A DNA stretch of 64,000 bases from Rutstroemia sp. NJR-2017a BVV2 (lineage: Eukaryota > Ascomycota > Leotiomycetes > Helotiales > Rutstroemiaceae). The stretch spans positions 62,001 through 126,000 of the forward strand of contig NJPS01000012.1 of NCBI GenBank assembly GCA_002946415.1, given 5' to 3'. This document shows, one piece after another, positions 49,312-61,415 of this stretch. The position numbers were made by a program, and so were the translations under genes. How positions within the stretch are numbered: the first letter of the stretch is position 1; every line of letters begins with the position of its first letter. The notes under the pieces were generated by a model. It made no database searches, had not been told where the DNA came from, and saw nothing but the letters and a program-made list of their open reading frames with translations.

Positions 49312-51579
49312 GCAAACTTTCCCAACTCGGCATCTTACAAGTTCTTGCATCCACCATTCTACCACAAAATTGAGACGCCTTTTATGCACAACCTTACTTC
49401 ACGACACTATAACTGTACTTCTCCAAACTCTTCACGAATTCGCTACTGCCGAAATCCCTTCTTTCGACCAGCTAGAGCTACAACGTCAATGGTCAACAAT
49501 TTTTGCTTAAGCTTTTTTCCTGTCCGATTTCTTTGTACTTTAACGCCCCCGCATTTTTAACGAGATACCACACCTATTTTTGCTTTTCGCGCTTGTTTAT
49601 TTTCATCATCGTTTGCGGTTGGGGTTTTCAGGGAGAGAGGGAGCATGCTATACTGAAACGGCCTTGCTGAGACGTAGCGTTTGTTTTTCTCTTGTGCATT
49701 TTCTTCTCTTCTATTCGCCTATTCCACATGGGTACTGAAAAGTAATATCTTTTATTCTTCTGGGTTCTGTAAGCTTTTTTTATTGATTGATGTGTTATGG
49801 AAGATAGGGAAAGCAAAGAAGGAAGATGGGGATATACTGGAGTTGATGGATTTCTGCTAGGATAAGTGCTGATTGGGGGATAGCTAGTTCCGGAGTGACC
49901 ACTTTTTGATAAACTTTGTTCTCGTGCGCTGGAGGGGGGGGAGAAAACGGTAGAGGGTTCGATGATCTTGAATGAATGGTTAGAGGAGAGGAGGGAGAGA
50001 ACAAGAATCAGAACGAGGACGAGGATGTCAATATGAGAATGAGAATGAGAAAGAATAAGGATACATGTGGAGGATAACGATGATCTTTTTCTACATATAT
50101 GCATATAATGACTGCTTTGCTTTGCTTTGCTTTGATCTGCTTTGTCGTGTTGCATCACTTGATTCAGTTTGTTTGATCTGTTCGATATGATTTTGTTCAT
50201 CTGCTTTGAGGTGGAAACAGCATGCACGCTGGCGAAGAGGAGATAGGATAGATAGAAGAGATTAGATAGATATGGGGAAGAGACAGACAGGCAGAAGAAT
50301 AGAACGATAGAACAGGAAGAGAAGTGATAAATAGATCATGATAGAGAAGGCAAATAGAGAAGTAGTCGAGTTGAACAAAATGAAGTGATGTCAAGTGAAT
50401 ATAACTCTCTTCTCTCTCTATTCATCAACTAATGACGAGTAGCACAACAAAATGCTGAACGCTAGCGTTTCCCTCAGTTCTCATTTCTTGCCTCGCCTCA
50501 CCTTGTCTTACCTCGTCTGCCTTGCCACCAACCATCCTTCTTATCTAGATTCGTTAACATACATACAATCTGCCCTGAACTCAACTCGGCTCAACTTTTT
50601 ATAAACGTTTGGAATCATTCTTTGCTACTATGGTATATTGGATTAGATCTCAGAGCGAACATCATCGTACTCGACTGGTCTGGATCCGAACGAAGAAAAA
50701 CGGGAGGCGAAAGCGGTGGGCTGATTTTTTATATATGTCGCGTGCTGTCCATGTCAAGATCTTGGAATCGGTATTTTGGGGGGTTCATCGTATGTATTAT
50801 AGTCCAGATTCGTTTGTCTTGTACAGAATCAATAGAAGAGTTGACTTGTGAGTCCAGACTCCTGCCAACAGAAAAGTTGATCCTGGTCGTCTCGCGGATG
50901 ATATCTCCGGGAGGGAAAATACCCTGGCGCGGCAAAGCAGGGAGGGGACACGTGGAGGGGTGATCTGCAGTTGGCGGACTAAGTACTGGGACGCTTCCCG
51001 AGAAGAAAGGTTATTTGGTGGATCTGCGCTTTGTATAACAGCGATATCACAATTTTGGGGTAGTCGAACCTTTTACAGTACTGTAGCTGGAACTCTGTTC
51101 GATTCAGGCCAAGGATTAACGTAGCAATATCGGGTCCTTTACCACAGTACCGAATCAAGGAGATTTCATTTGCAGTATGGCCTGATAAAGTAATTAGTCG
51201 TAGTAGGTCTGCCGAATAACTTTTGTTCTCGAAGGGGGACAGTATCAGATCGAGATCGTTCGGATGCGCTTGACGCCACTGGGTCTGTTCTGCTTCCAGC
51301 GCTTCGTGAAAAGCAGGCACAGAGGGATTAGTGATTGGATTCAGGAGGGGAAGGTTAGGACGGAAGGTTCTGCTTCGATGATCGATCAATTAGTGGATTT
51401 ATTGAAGAAACGAATGACGCTATGGTAGCAAGTGAACAACTTGAAGGTGTGGATCTTTTCTATTAACTTTCTGCTTTGGGGGAACAGTGTGAATATAATA
51501 TTGTCTCTCCGTTATACACCTCAGTTCATTTCATTGAAATTAAAATTTTTTTGGTTTCTGTAGTACGTGATATTGACTA

Positions 51580-51634
51580 TACTTCTTCTTGTTGGAAATA
51601 CTTCTTCTTGTTGGAAATACTTCTTCTTGTAAGG
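51580..51634. repeat. Short tandem repeat, 19-bp unit, about three copies
   Basis: ACTTCTTCTTGTTGGAAAT occurs twice in tandem and is followed by a partial third copy ACTTCTTCTTGT. Copies are identical, implying recent expansion. Confidence 0.9.
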
Positions 51635-51802
51635 TGGCGATTTACATGCACATGGGTAGTTCAACTAGCACGCACAGCTGCACACCCATACATACCGAGG
51701 CCGAGCCCCCATATAGCAGCAAGGCCAAGCTAGCGGGGTTTCCAAAACCAATTACCTACTCGCAACCTACCTACAGTGCAGGTATGCGCAAGGCCTAGAT
51801 CA

Positions 51803-51818
51803 CCCCCCCCCCCCCCCC
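51803..51818. repeat. Poly-C homopolymer (16 C)
   Basis: A pure run of 16 cytosines followed by ACCGGGG. Length is likely unreliable in sequencing. Confidence 0.9.
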
Positions 51819-52886
51819 ACCGGGGCGTTAGCGTCGTCTGTTTGGGGGATAAACCGTTAGCCTAGCCATATATGTACGTGGCTCGTGCTTTTACCCGTCC
51901 CATCTATCTAGCTAAGTTCCTGATGGCAAGCAATCGCGAACATTGGGTTCCCATCGAGAATCTCAGTTTCCCATCGCGAATACCGGGTGCTGTTCTGTCG
52001 GCGTCGGCTGATATCGCCGGAGAGTAGATTTACTTCAAGTTGAAGGAAAACACGAGACACGTAAGAGTAATTTAATTTTCTCATTGTTTTTCGGAAAAGC
52101 CACATCTGGATCGTGGGATCTGTCTGCGACTGGTGTTGTTGGGCTAGGAGGCAAAAATTGGCTTTGTAGGTCGTAGAATCGTGGTGCAGGGGATCCGGAC
52201 TTTCCTCCGTAACGGATGTGATTGGCTCCCGCGTGAAGAGAATGAAATCTCGCGGCATAGAGGCAGAACAGAGCGTATTGTGTGTTATGTTGTTTGCTGT
52301 GTATTTCAATTCAAGTACAGTCAAGTGTATAGTTGAAGCACGCAGATTTGAAGTACGCAGATTTGAACTGCATCTCTATTATATCTATAGGGTATACTAT
52401 CGTTACAGATTAGATACAGTAAGTTGTTCAGTTCTCTGTTAACTAGGTAGACGTGCGCGCGTGTATCCCTAAAAATGGCCAGCGCGGGTTCGCCTCCACC
52501 TAACCGCTTCTTGCATCCATGGAGGTCCAAATGCCGCCAGATAATCGCTATCACAGCCAATCAAGCCACTATACTGCAAACTTCAAGTCAAGAACTTCCA
52601 AATTCGCTGCGAACCCCTGCGGACAAGTGCATTACGAAACATACATCTGTCAGAACCACACAACAGAACGGAAAAAGGGTTGCAGATCCCAGTAGACGTT
52701 TGTCGCTTACCGAAGCCAAAGTTAGCCACCGTCCTTGACGCTGATTGGGAAATCGACCAGCGTCGGAGATGCCTCCGACGGTCCATCTCCGTCGTTTTTT
52801 CACGCCTTTTCCCTCTTGAAAAAGCGAAACATCATTAAACTTGTTTTTCACACGAGGAAAGGATATACGTGCACCCTACTTCAACT

Positions 52887-53417
52887 ATGATGGATCAGCT
52901 GCAGTTTGTACTCGGCAAACTCGAGATGCAGTCCTATTTTCAGCTACTGCTTGATAATGGTTTTGATACTTGGGAGGTTTTGAAAGACATCACGGAATCG
53001 GACATGTACGCTTGTTCCCCTATTTTTTTTGGATCTGTCATCTTGATTCGCTTCGCGGCGCCGGCGAGGGGGAGGGTAGATGGACGGAAGCTAATGGAAT
53101 CATCGCAGGCATGAAATCGGGCTTAAGCTGGGTCACCGGAGGGTACGTGCCGACACATATCGGACAGAACCAGATAACCGGGACAAGGCAGCAAGACTAA
53201 CACAGCTTGACAGAAGCTCCAACGAGAGATCGCGACTTCGCGTGGCTGGCCTCCCAATGCCCCACTGGAACAATCAGTGCCTTGTTGTGCCGCACAACAG
53301 AAAAGATCAGAACAGAAGATACTTGGGAACCATGTCCCTACTTCTGCTCCTCCGCGATTAGATTACTTTGGCTCTGTAGTGCCTTCGCCATTGCATATGG
53401 AGAGTAGTTTTGTTTAA
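52887..53417 (+). CDS. Short SAM-domain protein, possibly a truncated regulator
   Basis: Exons 52887-53005, 53109-53142 and 53214-53417 give 118 residues. Residues 1-62 form a sterile alpha motif: MMDQLQFVLGKLEMQSYFQL, then NGFDTWEVLKDITESDM, and across both introns HEIGLKLGHRRKLQREIA. The ITESDM...GLKLGHRRKLQR pattern is the one I associate with fungal SAM proteins, some of which carry an HMG box further on. SAM domains bind other SAM domains or RNA. The remaining 55 residues are Pro/Ser/Gln-rich and end at a TAA. No HMG box is found downstream, although another well-formed intron (about 53492-53555) lies after the stop, so the gene may continue or be decaying. The SAM call is solid; the 3' end is not. 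Confidence 0.6.
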
Positions 53418-56400
53418 CCTTGTTGTGCAGATGCAGAACTGGCGATTTTATCTGGAAGGGGGTATGAGTGGCTTGTGAAAGGGGAAATGGGAGGTATGTA
53501 GTATCTCCGCATGTTCTGATTGATGAACGAACTTGACTAATGATGGCACTTGCAGTGTTGTTCTCCTTACCTCCATAGAATCGCTTGTCGTTGTATCCCC
53601 GCACCCGAAACCGAAGCCCAAGAAGGCCCTTGTTTGTTCGAATAGGTGAACTGAGTTCACGATTTTCTGATCATCGGATTGATATGAAGGAAGGGTGCTG
53701 GATTTTGTTCATGATGAATGGGTTAGTATCGGATCGGTTAGTGAATTTTTCGGATTCAATAAGTGTTTTGGAAAAGCTGGAGGTTGCGTTGGATGTATCA
53801 TCTCTTCTCGTGGTTCTGATGACGGGTTGTCTCTGTTTTCTCATACTCGAAAACCTTATGTCTCTATGATGATTGATGTGTAATGATATATAGAGGTATC
53901 GCAGTCGCAAAGTTAAGAACGTCGTAAAGAACGGCTACAAACACGATAATCTGGAAAGTGAAAAGTGATACAACGTGCAGTCGATATCGATCGAGGTGGA
54001 GAAGTAACGAAGCTAAATAGGAGGATTGACGAGTGTGGGAAGAAGAGAGTTTCGTTCTCGGAATCCTGGTTGAACTGGAATACGCCGGATCATCGGATCA
54101 ATGGCTGGCTGGGCATGCTGGCTTGCTTGCTCGCTCCTTTCTCGTTTGTCGTCGTTTCCCCTTTTGCAGATCTCTTATTCCTTGTCAACTGAAAGGATTC
54201 CCTTGTACAGTTCGGTCTACGCTGCAACTTAGACCTTTCGACAACCCTTCTCTTAACGTTTTGCTGCTCAAAATGAACATCAAATGTGCTTCTCATGCCA
54301 TTTCATGTCTCTGGTGTCTCCTCTTCCACTGTTCCACTTACCTAACTTCGAATAGGTTCTATGACCCTGTACTCGATATGAGCACCTTCACTATCACGTT
54401 TGTCGTTTTAAACACTGCTAATATCTACCATGTCAATCCAAGGCGATTCGTACTTTTCTAATGAGGAGTGCACTGGAAGGTTACACACCCACCTGATTGT
54501 CGTCTCTTTTTCCTCCGCATTCGATCATCCGCCTCATTCTACCATGCGATCCCAACTCATTCCCCGTTCATAAGACCCTATCTTCTCTTCCATCGCAATA
54601 TGATTTGCGTTACAAGATAAACGAGTGCCTCAATCATCAATACACATGCAAACTTCCCCTTCAAGGTCAGGTAGGGCCCAGCCATACACGACGTAATGGA
54701 TGAAACAGCAACAAGATCAAAGAAAAATACATCGACTCACTCAGTCCACCTCATTCAAATCCTTCCATCACCCTCTTTTATCTTTACTGCATCTCTGAAA
54801 TACGCGCTATTACTGCACAATCCTAGGCCTAGACCACCAAAAAGCCTTCTGGTGGTAAACTCTGGGGCAAGTGACGTCGGTCGACCAAACACGAACGATG
54901 TCATTCGGATCTCAAAAGGGCAGTTTTTCGCTGCTCGCCGTGGAGTGCCAATTCTAAATCTATTTTTATTATTCGAATTCGAAAACGCGAATCATAGTGC
55001 TTCGATACTTGAACTACCAAGCTTCGGAGTAGAAGTATATCATCATAGTTATCGCCTACGCAAAATACACACATACAACGCGATTCGTACAACACATACA
55101 AACGCGCACAATAGGATGAAATGAAATAATTTTAAAGACTATATCGAAATATCCGACTCTCCTCTCTACTATATACAGACGCCCCTCACCAAGAATTTGA
55201 GATCACTAGCCCACCACCCCCCCTGCATTTCATCGTTCCCTTACTAAAATTCCGATATTCAACCATACCACGCCTCCCCGCAAAATCAGGGGTCCACGAT
55301 CGACCGAGAGCGCAGAACATCTTTGAATCTAGATCGCATTAACTAGACCTGTCATTCATTGTACGCCACTCCCCTTCCTTCCGCTCTAGCGTTCCTGCTT
55401 AATTCTGACTGGCTGACAGTCTCGTGGTAAGTAGGCAGCTTTCTACTACTAGTGCTGGTACCTGGCTACGCCGAGTACAGCGCATAGAAGTATGTTTAAC
55501 AGGTGATTTCCTTTCTACATACAGTTCTATAGCTGGAGCTGGAGCTTCCACGATATATGTCGGTCAACCAGCTCGATGCATATATCTGCAACCATCTCCA
55601 TCCCCGATTACAATTCAATACAAACAAGATCTTCACCCATAATCTTGCGATCCAGAAACCCAGCTGCTCAACCGCCGCCCTCTACACAGCACTCCGGCCC
55701 CAGCGCCCACGCCCTAAATCAAAATATGGTGTAACAACGCTATACATAAGATCGGACAAGACCACGGCAGACATTCGATCGTCTACGAAGGATACCGAAG
55801 AAGATTGGTCCGATCCGATCAGTACCAGAGAGCAAGTCTTCCTACTTGGTCCCAAGGATAAATAAGTGTACCCGTGAGGGTTCTCAAGTGAGCCGCAGCC
55901 GGGGCGCTGGGCCTATAGAAACGTCGGGATTGCCCTATTTGTGGAGTATAAAGTACTAGAAGTGAAGTGCCTAGAGGTACAATTATTTATCCTCGAGACC
56001 AAGTACAGCGACCTCTCTCAACCCATAGGTTTAGTGGAATCCCACTTACGCCATCAAGCACTAAGTCACCTATTCTGAGTGATAGTAATTCTAGCACCAC
56101 GGTTGAGAACTCAAGTACAAGGTACCGACAACCTAACCCACTACCCTTCGTAGTACTTGTCTTGTATCCTTTGTCAGATGACTTGCAATGGATTGGGTAG
56201 TTGAGGTGCAGTAATTGAGGTGCAGTGTGCAGTGTGTTAATGTATTTTACGGCACTGTAATTGTACTGTAAGAATTGCAATGAAGTCAGCCAGGGATGGA
56301 TGTTTGCTCCGGGATACAATACCGGATGACATACATAGTATTTCTATTCTAGGTATGTGGGGCTTAAAGTTCGTTCAGGGGAGGGGGGGAAGCAAGAGAT

Positions 56401-56972
56401 TGCATCATGGTTGGTAAGAGGGGGAGGGGGGTGAGGGGGGTGAGTGGGGGGTGTGTGGGCTGGGTAGGTAGGTGGTGTGCATAGATGTCATTGTCTGGAG
56501 AGGATTGTTATAGGCGGTTGGTTGTTTGATGGTGGTGCTTGGATTTTAGGTTGATATTTGGGTAGGAGGTAAGAGTAAGGCAAGGTAAGTGGTGTTTCTG
56601 GTAAGAAATACGAGTATGATTTTCGTGGTGTCTGGAAGGAAGTTAGATATTTATTGGCAGTTGCTTATCGCTCACTTGTGTTGTTGACGTGCCAGTGGAG
56701 ATAATGATCAGGGAAAGACGGAAACGGATGGGAAGCAGACAATGTTCTCTGCGATCTCTATATTATTCAATCAGTGAGTGGTATGCTCAGCGCGCGCGCG
56801 GGTGTATAGAATACAATGCTCGCGACAAGGTATATATACAATGCTTCCCTCCTCATTCCATTTTTCTCTCTGCCTTTTCCTGAATTCGTTTATTCATCTG
56901 TTAATTCAATGCTACTATAATGGTCAAACCACTATATCTTCCCCTTCCCTCAAGTTATATTAGTCTACCCAC
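53418..56972. other. 3.6-kb gene-poor region
   Basis: Between the SAM gene and the FAD oxidoreductase. Possible leftover exon material lies at 53430-53640. A G-rich plus-strand block is at 56379-56460. A GGAGCT/AGCTGG short repeat is near 55532. Short frames show no domain. Confidence 0.45.
56379..56460 (+). other. G-run cluster, potential G-quadruplex
   Basis: Runs of 4-7 G at short spacing (GGGGAGGGGGGG at about 56379-56390, then GGGGGAGGGGGG, GAGGGGGGTGAG and GTGGGGGG at about 56419-56451). The spacing meets the usual four-tract pattern. Intergenic; effect unknown. Confidence 0.5.
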
Positions 56973-58276
56973 TCACGCCTTCCACGTCGGCACCACCCTC
57001 TTCAAATATTTCATAAACTTCCACAACCCCACCGCATACTCCGTATTCCCCTCCGGATCCACCACCTTCTCCGGCCACGCGATGCCCGCCCCATACAACC
57101 CCCTCACCACGTGACCCTCCGCATCCTTAAACCCACCCGTCTCATTATCATACGCAACCTCGAACGGCTTGCCATCTCTCTCAAACAGCGGGACTTCGTT
57201 CTTCGCAAAGCCAATCGCTTGGATGACGTGCGAACACCCGACTAAATGTTCTTTGTAGTCCTTTTCCTCGGTTTCTCTTGAGGTGGGTACCTTATCGAGG
57301 AATTGCGAGACGGGAGAGGAGGGCAATTTGGCTTCCTCGAGGTTCTCGCGGGCCCAGGTCGCTACTTCGCCTTTGAGACCGGTGTTGTCGCGGAGGATCC
57401 AGCCGTCGCGTTCTTCGGCGTAACGGAGGGCGTGGCGTGTGAACCAGCGGATACGAAGGTGTGGGTGGCTGGTAGAAGCGAGATTGTAGAGGTTGCGGAG
57501 GACGAGGATGGCGCTGTGGGAAGCACCGATGACGGCAACTGTTTGGGATGTGTCGGAGGGGATGAGCTTGGCTAGAAGAGGTGGGTTGAGAGCTGGATCC
57601 AGACCGATTTCTTTTGGTTCGGAGACTGGTAAGGGACTAGTGATCGGATGAGATCCGGTGCAGAGGACTAGGAGGTCAGATGAGACAGTGTACGGTTCTA
57701 GTTTCTCATCTTCCGAGGAGACTTTGACCTTCCAGTTGGCTCCCTATACATCTTTATTTAGTCTCCATATATCACGGGTAGGTGATGAGTCAGAGAACTT
57801 ACATCCGACCAAGAAGCAGCGGACACACGACCCAATTGCTTCTGGACACCCTTCCCCTTATTAAACCCCTTCGTCAGCATGAGACATAGATCCGCCGCCT
57901 GCGCAATATGACATGTCTTTTCCTGATCCAGTCCTTTCATGTGACTATAAGCATTCGGCTCGGGCGTCTCCTCCGCAATCTCCCGAAACGGCTTCACGGC
58001 ATCGGCGTACTGGGTGAAAAACTTAACCTTCGTATTCGACGGCACTTCCCGATAGTACTTGTTCAGTCTTCCTCCTTGGAACTGCTCATCCACCCAAAGA
58101 ATAGGTGATTTGGCTTGTTCGAGGAGATTGCCTACAACAGCGATACCGGCAGGTCCTGCCCCGACGACTACGGCGCTGAACTTGCTGTCGGGCTCTGGCG
58201 AGGCATTGACTTTTTCATTGCTGTAGCTTCGTTGCAGTGTGTGGTTTTGCGCGTGAGCGATCAGAAAAGGAGACAT
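56973..58276 (-). CDS. FAD/NAD(P)-dependent oxidoreductase (pyridine nucleotide-disulphide oxidoreductase-like)
   Basis: Exons 58276-57803 and 57743-56973 (59-bp intron) give 414 residues. An upstream in-frame ATG at 58376-58378 would add 34 residues with basic character; I keep the shorter start because it precedes the fold more closely. Two dinucleotide folds are visible: [14 protein letters not shown] (GAGPAG at 39-44) for FAD and [10 protein letters not shown] (about 222-231) for NAD(P)H, with a [10 protein letters not shown] strand closing the second region. [15 protein letters not shown] near the C-terminus fits the FAD-contacting end of the family. There is no CxxxxC redox disulphide, so it is not thioredoxin reductase. 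It could be a monooxygenase-like or ferredoxin-reductase-like enzyme; substrate and pathway cannot be inferred, and neighbours are unrelated. Confidence 0.8.
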
Positions 58277-59234
58277 TTTGAGAGTGGTGTGATTTCCAGT
58301 GCTTCGTACAACGTGGAACAGAGTATGAGATGACTTCCCTGCCCGAAGGGGCGGGAGCGTTCCTTTTAACAGCAGCATTGTAGAAGAACGAACGAAGCAG
58401 GTAAGAGAGACCCCGCAAAACAAAATGTCTCAGGCAAAGTTAAGGTAAGGTACGATGGAGGACAGGTACAGAAAAGCAGGTAGATGTTCTATCTCCTGAT
58501 CTAGTATCTGTCAAACTCTTCCCCCCGAAGAAAATGAAATTGACACCGGGAAAAAATATCTTGCTCAGTCCCGATTGGCCAATCCCAGTCAAACTTTGAA
58601 CCCTGAATCCTCGTATCTTACTGAAAAACCCCAAACCCAAGGACGATTTGCTGGTCCTGCAGGAGAGATCACCAGAAAATGTTGGGTGGTGCTGGGAAAT
58701 GTGATAAAGGAGCTGAGTTTTATTGGTAGAGGTGGAAGCTGATGGGTGAGGTTCCACGCAAGCCGTACAGAAGTATGTTTGACAGTTTCGAGGAAGCGGT
58801 GTCGAGTATTGAAGGACGAGTCGAGCCAGACAGAATATGGAATGCACGCGCGTTTTTGTACGCTGTAGATTGTAGCGTGGGGCGAGAGATGAGTCTTATG
58901 ATGCTCTAGATGCAAGTGGGCGGTGGGAGATTATGTAAGGTTATCAATCAGTCATGTGATAAGAATGGCATGGTTTCTGGCAAATCATATTGTTTGTTTG
59001 TTCGTTGTTCACTGACGACCCGAGTTCTTCAGATAGCTTTGCTGCGGTTGATCAATGGTTCCTGGAAGATGGTTTGGTAGAAGATGATGTGGTGCATTAG
59101 AATGTCTCGGCTGAGTGTAGCCAATCATGTGTCACGAGGGCCAGCGAAACTGGTGGATGGATAGTATTCAAGTATTCTATATACTGCCACGGATGTTAAT
59201 TCATCTGATTCTGTTAATCGGTTTATCTAGCCAA
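58277..59234. other. Intergenic, promoter of the FAD oxidoreductase
   Basis: Short frames only (for example 58440-58847 minus). An in-frame ATG at 58376-58378 could extend the neighbouring gene. 58850-59234 is the 3' flank of ALG2. No gene supported. Confidence 0.5.
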
Positions 59235-60802
59235 CTACCGCTTCTTGTTCTTTTGCTGAGAACTCTTTGTCTGCAAACCAACCACGAAATATACAGCCCA
59301 AGATATAATCGAGACAAGGGTCAATACAAAAGGGGGTAGCGACATCTTCTCCAACTTCTCGCCCAAAAGCTTTCGCTGTTTGGCAACAAAATATACCATA
59401 TCAAACAAAACCATTATAATAGTCATCAAAAACAAGGAGAGCTCCACTGTACCCTTCCTCGTTGAGTTTGCCATTCCATCAATCAGCCCGTCAATTCGTT
59501 CCGCCATTTTGACATCTGAGAATTCAGACTTGACTCTTTCCTTGCCAGCATTTCCCATCTTCTTTACATCATCCTCCGACATCCGATGCAGAACTTTGTT
59601 CATTACCTGCGTCCACTTCTCAACATCATCAGGTGGACATAACCAGCCTGTCTTCCCCTCTACCACTGTCTCTAGTGGACCTCCTGTATTTGCAGCTAAT
59701 ACTGGCACTCCAGCTAGCATAGCCTCCAATGGCACGATGCCAAAATGCTCATTCGACGGAGTATAAACCAAAAGTCGTGCTGAATTTAACAACATTTCTT
59801 TCAGCGTATTCGGAACCGATAATAGGAATAGCACATCCACATCATCGGGGACGTTTAAAGCCGTAACAATAGTCTTCGTCGTAGCCGTCTTCAAGCCAAG
59901 TTCGCCAGCCAACTTCACAAGCTCCTTGTGATAAACCACATTTTCCATAACACGATGATCATAACCCCCTGCCAGCACCAACCTCACCCCCTGTCTCCCA
60001 TGTTTTCCCAGTCCCGCATAAGCTCTAATCGCAAGCCCAATATCCTTCTTCTTCTCAAACCGATTGATACTCAGCAGAATATTCGTATCTTGCCAAACCG
60101 GCACTGCATCATTATCAATATCAATTTTCTTCGGCTTAACATCCACACAAGGATGCACAATCTGTAAATCCTTCTCGCGCGCCAAATCCGGCCACACCTT
60201 CCCTACAATCCCTTTCGTAAAACCAGAGTTCACCGCAATCGAATCCGCAAAACTCATGCTCCATTGCTCCAGAAAATCAAACGGAAGTCGGTATGCGCGC
60301 TTCAACCAATGTGTTCGGCCCTGTGCGAGAAGCAGATCGGGAAAGTGGCAGTAAAACAGGATTCTTGTATCTGGGTAGAAATATCGCAGCCACGGCAGAC
60401 CAGCACTCAATTGATCGACAAAAAAGGCGTCGGGCTTGAGGTCGCGAAGTTCGGACGTGAGGTATGTTTGGAAAATGAGATGCAGTTGGCGAAGGATGGC
60501 GCAGATAATCGAGAATCGGGAAAGGATGGATGATGGGATGGGCCAGCTGCCGCGGACTCGCACGTCAAGTGTACCTGCACGCAATCAGTATTTGTACGCC
60601 ATAACTGACATTGTAACTCACCATCTCGAGCTTCGTCAAAGCAATGCTTCGGGTCGCAATAGCTGGTGAAGATCACGATTTTATGCCCGCGATTCTGCAA
60701 CCCCACCGCAGCATCAATAACAAGTCGTTCTGCTCCACCGATCCCTAGGTCAGGATGGAAGAACACGATACTCTTCTGCTTTTCTTTCGCTTGTGTCGCC
60801 AT
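59235..60802 (-). CDS. ALG2: Alpha-1,3/1,6-mannosyltransferase ALG2
   Basis: Exons 60802-60622 and 60574-59235 (47-bp intron, GTGAGT...TGCAG) give 506 residues. The N-terminus has the GT4 signature of Alg2, HPDLGIGGAERLV (about 16-28). The GT-B C-terminal half has SINRFEKKKDIGLAI and EHFGIVPLEAMLAGVPV (about 335-351), where the E-x7-E pattern binds GDP-mannose. Two hydrophobic segments close the protein (about 440-460 and 480-500), ending with a Lys-rich KNKKR tail compatible with ER retention. Alg2 adds the second (alpha-1,3) and third (alpha-1,6) mannose to Man1GlcNAc2-PP-dolichol on the cytosolic ER face in N-glycan assembly. Length and motif order match fungal Alg2 closely. Essential in yeast. 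Confidence 0.96.
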
Positions 60803-61415
60803 TGCACCGTCGTGATGGCGTTTTTCGTGGTGCGTTTGTTCATCGAAGAGACAGATTTCAAGCTGTTTGATAATAAGGTGGGTGCGATGTGGGCTGCGTT
60901 ATGCGTTATGCGGTAGGTACGACAAGGATGTATTACAGGGGTTGAAGAGCCACTGTAATTCTTTCAGCCTTGTGCAGGGCGTCAAGTTCCGGGGCTGTCA
61001 CATGCCGAAGACCCACGCCGGTATGGTATGTAGCAATACAGCCTGATAGGACGTTGCATTGCTTTGAAGCATTACGACCTTAGGGGTATCACTGTCACTG
61101 GCCAATGAAAATATACCCCAACAACAGCGGCGGCTATCAAAGTCCGACATAAAGTCAAAATCTTAAGCTGACTGTCAGCCTTGGCCCACGGACCTCGGCT
61201 CATTGAGCTTCATTCCATCAAACCAATGCTTCCCTCCATCCTATAAAAGAGCTACAACTAATCCCGATTCAACGTCTCTTCAAGACTCCATCGATTCAAC
61301 TGCCTAACTCTATCATCATTCGGTTCTCAACCTCCCTGCATCCCCATCTACCCCACTCAACAACCACCCCCTTAACCAGCAACCCATTCCACATACCACC
61401 CCTTCTCCTCTCACC
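60803..61415. promoter_or_regulatory. Divergent promoter region of ALG2 and the peroxisomal enzyme
   Basis: The two start codons are 613 bp apart. A CCAAT box lies at about 61223-61227 and TATAAAAGA at 61242-61250, followed by CT-rich DNA up to the ATG at 61416, a classic fungal core-promoter layout for the plus-strand gene. Nothing comparable stands out for ALG2. Confidence 0.55.

Larger units (their letters stand above)
49312..52886. other. 3.6-kb gene-poor region
   Basis: The kinesin 3' flank, then repeats: (GCTTT)n near 50112-50134, three copies of a 19-bp unit at about 51580-51634, a 16-C homopolymer at 51803-51818 and a 15-bp duplication at 52340-52369. A possible minus-strand exon at 50979-51371 is discussed in findings. 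No gene is recognised. Confidence 0.45.

Noticed and set aside
49628..50227. 199-codon minus-strand frame in the kinesin 3' flank
   Set aside because: Ser/His/Leu/Lys-rich translation of GA-rich simple sequence; no domain.
53430..53640. HMG-box exon expected after the SAM domain
   Set aside because: I checked all plus frames for the box (basic start, RPxSAY...F and W...L pattern) and found none; only an intron-like structure and short open stretches.
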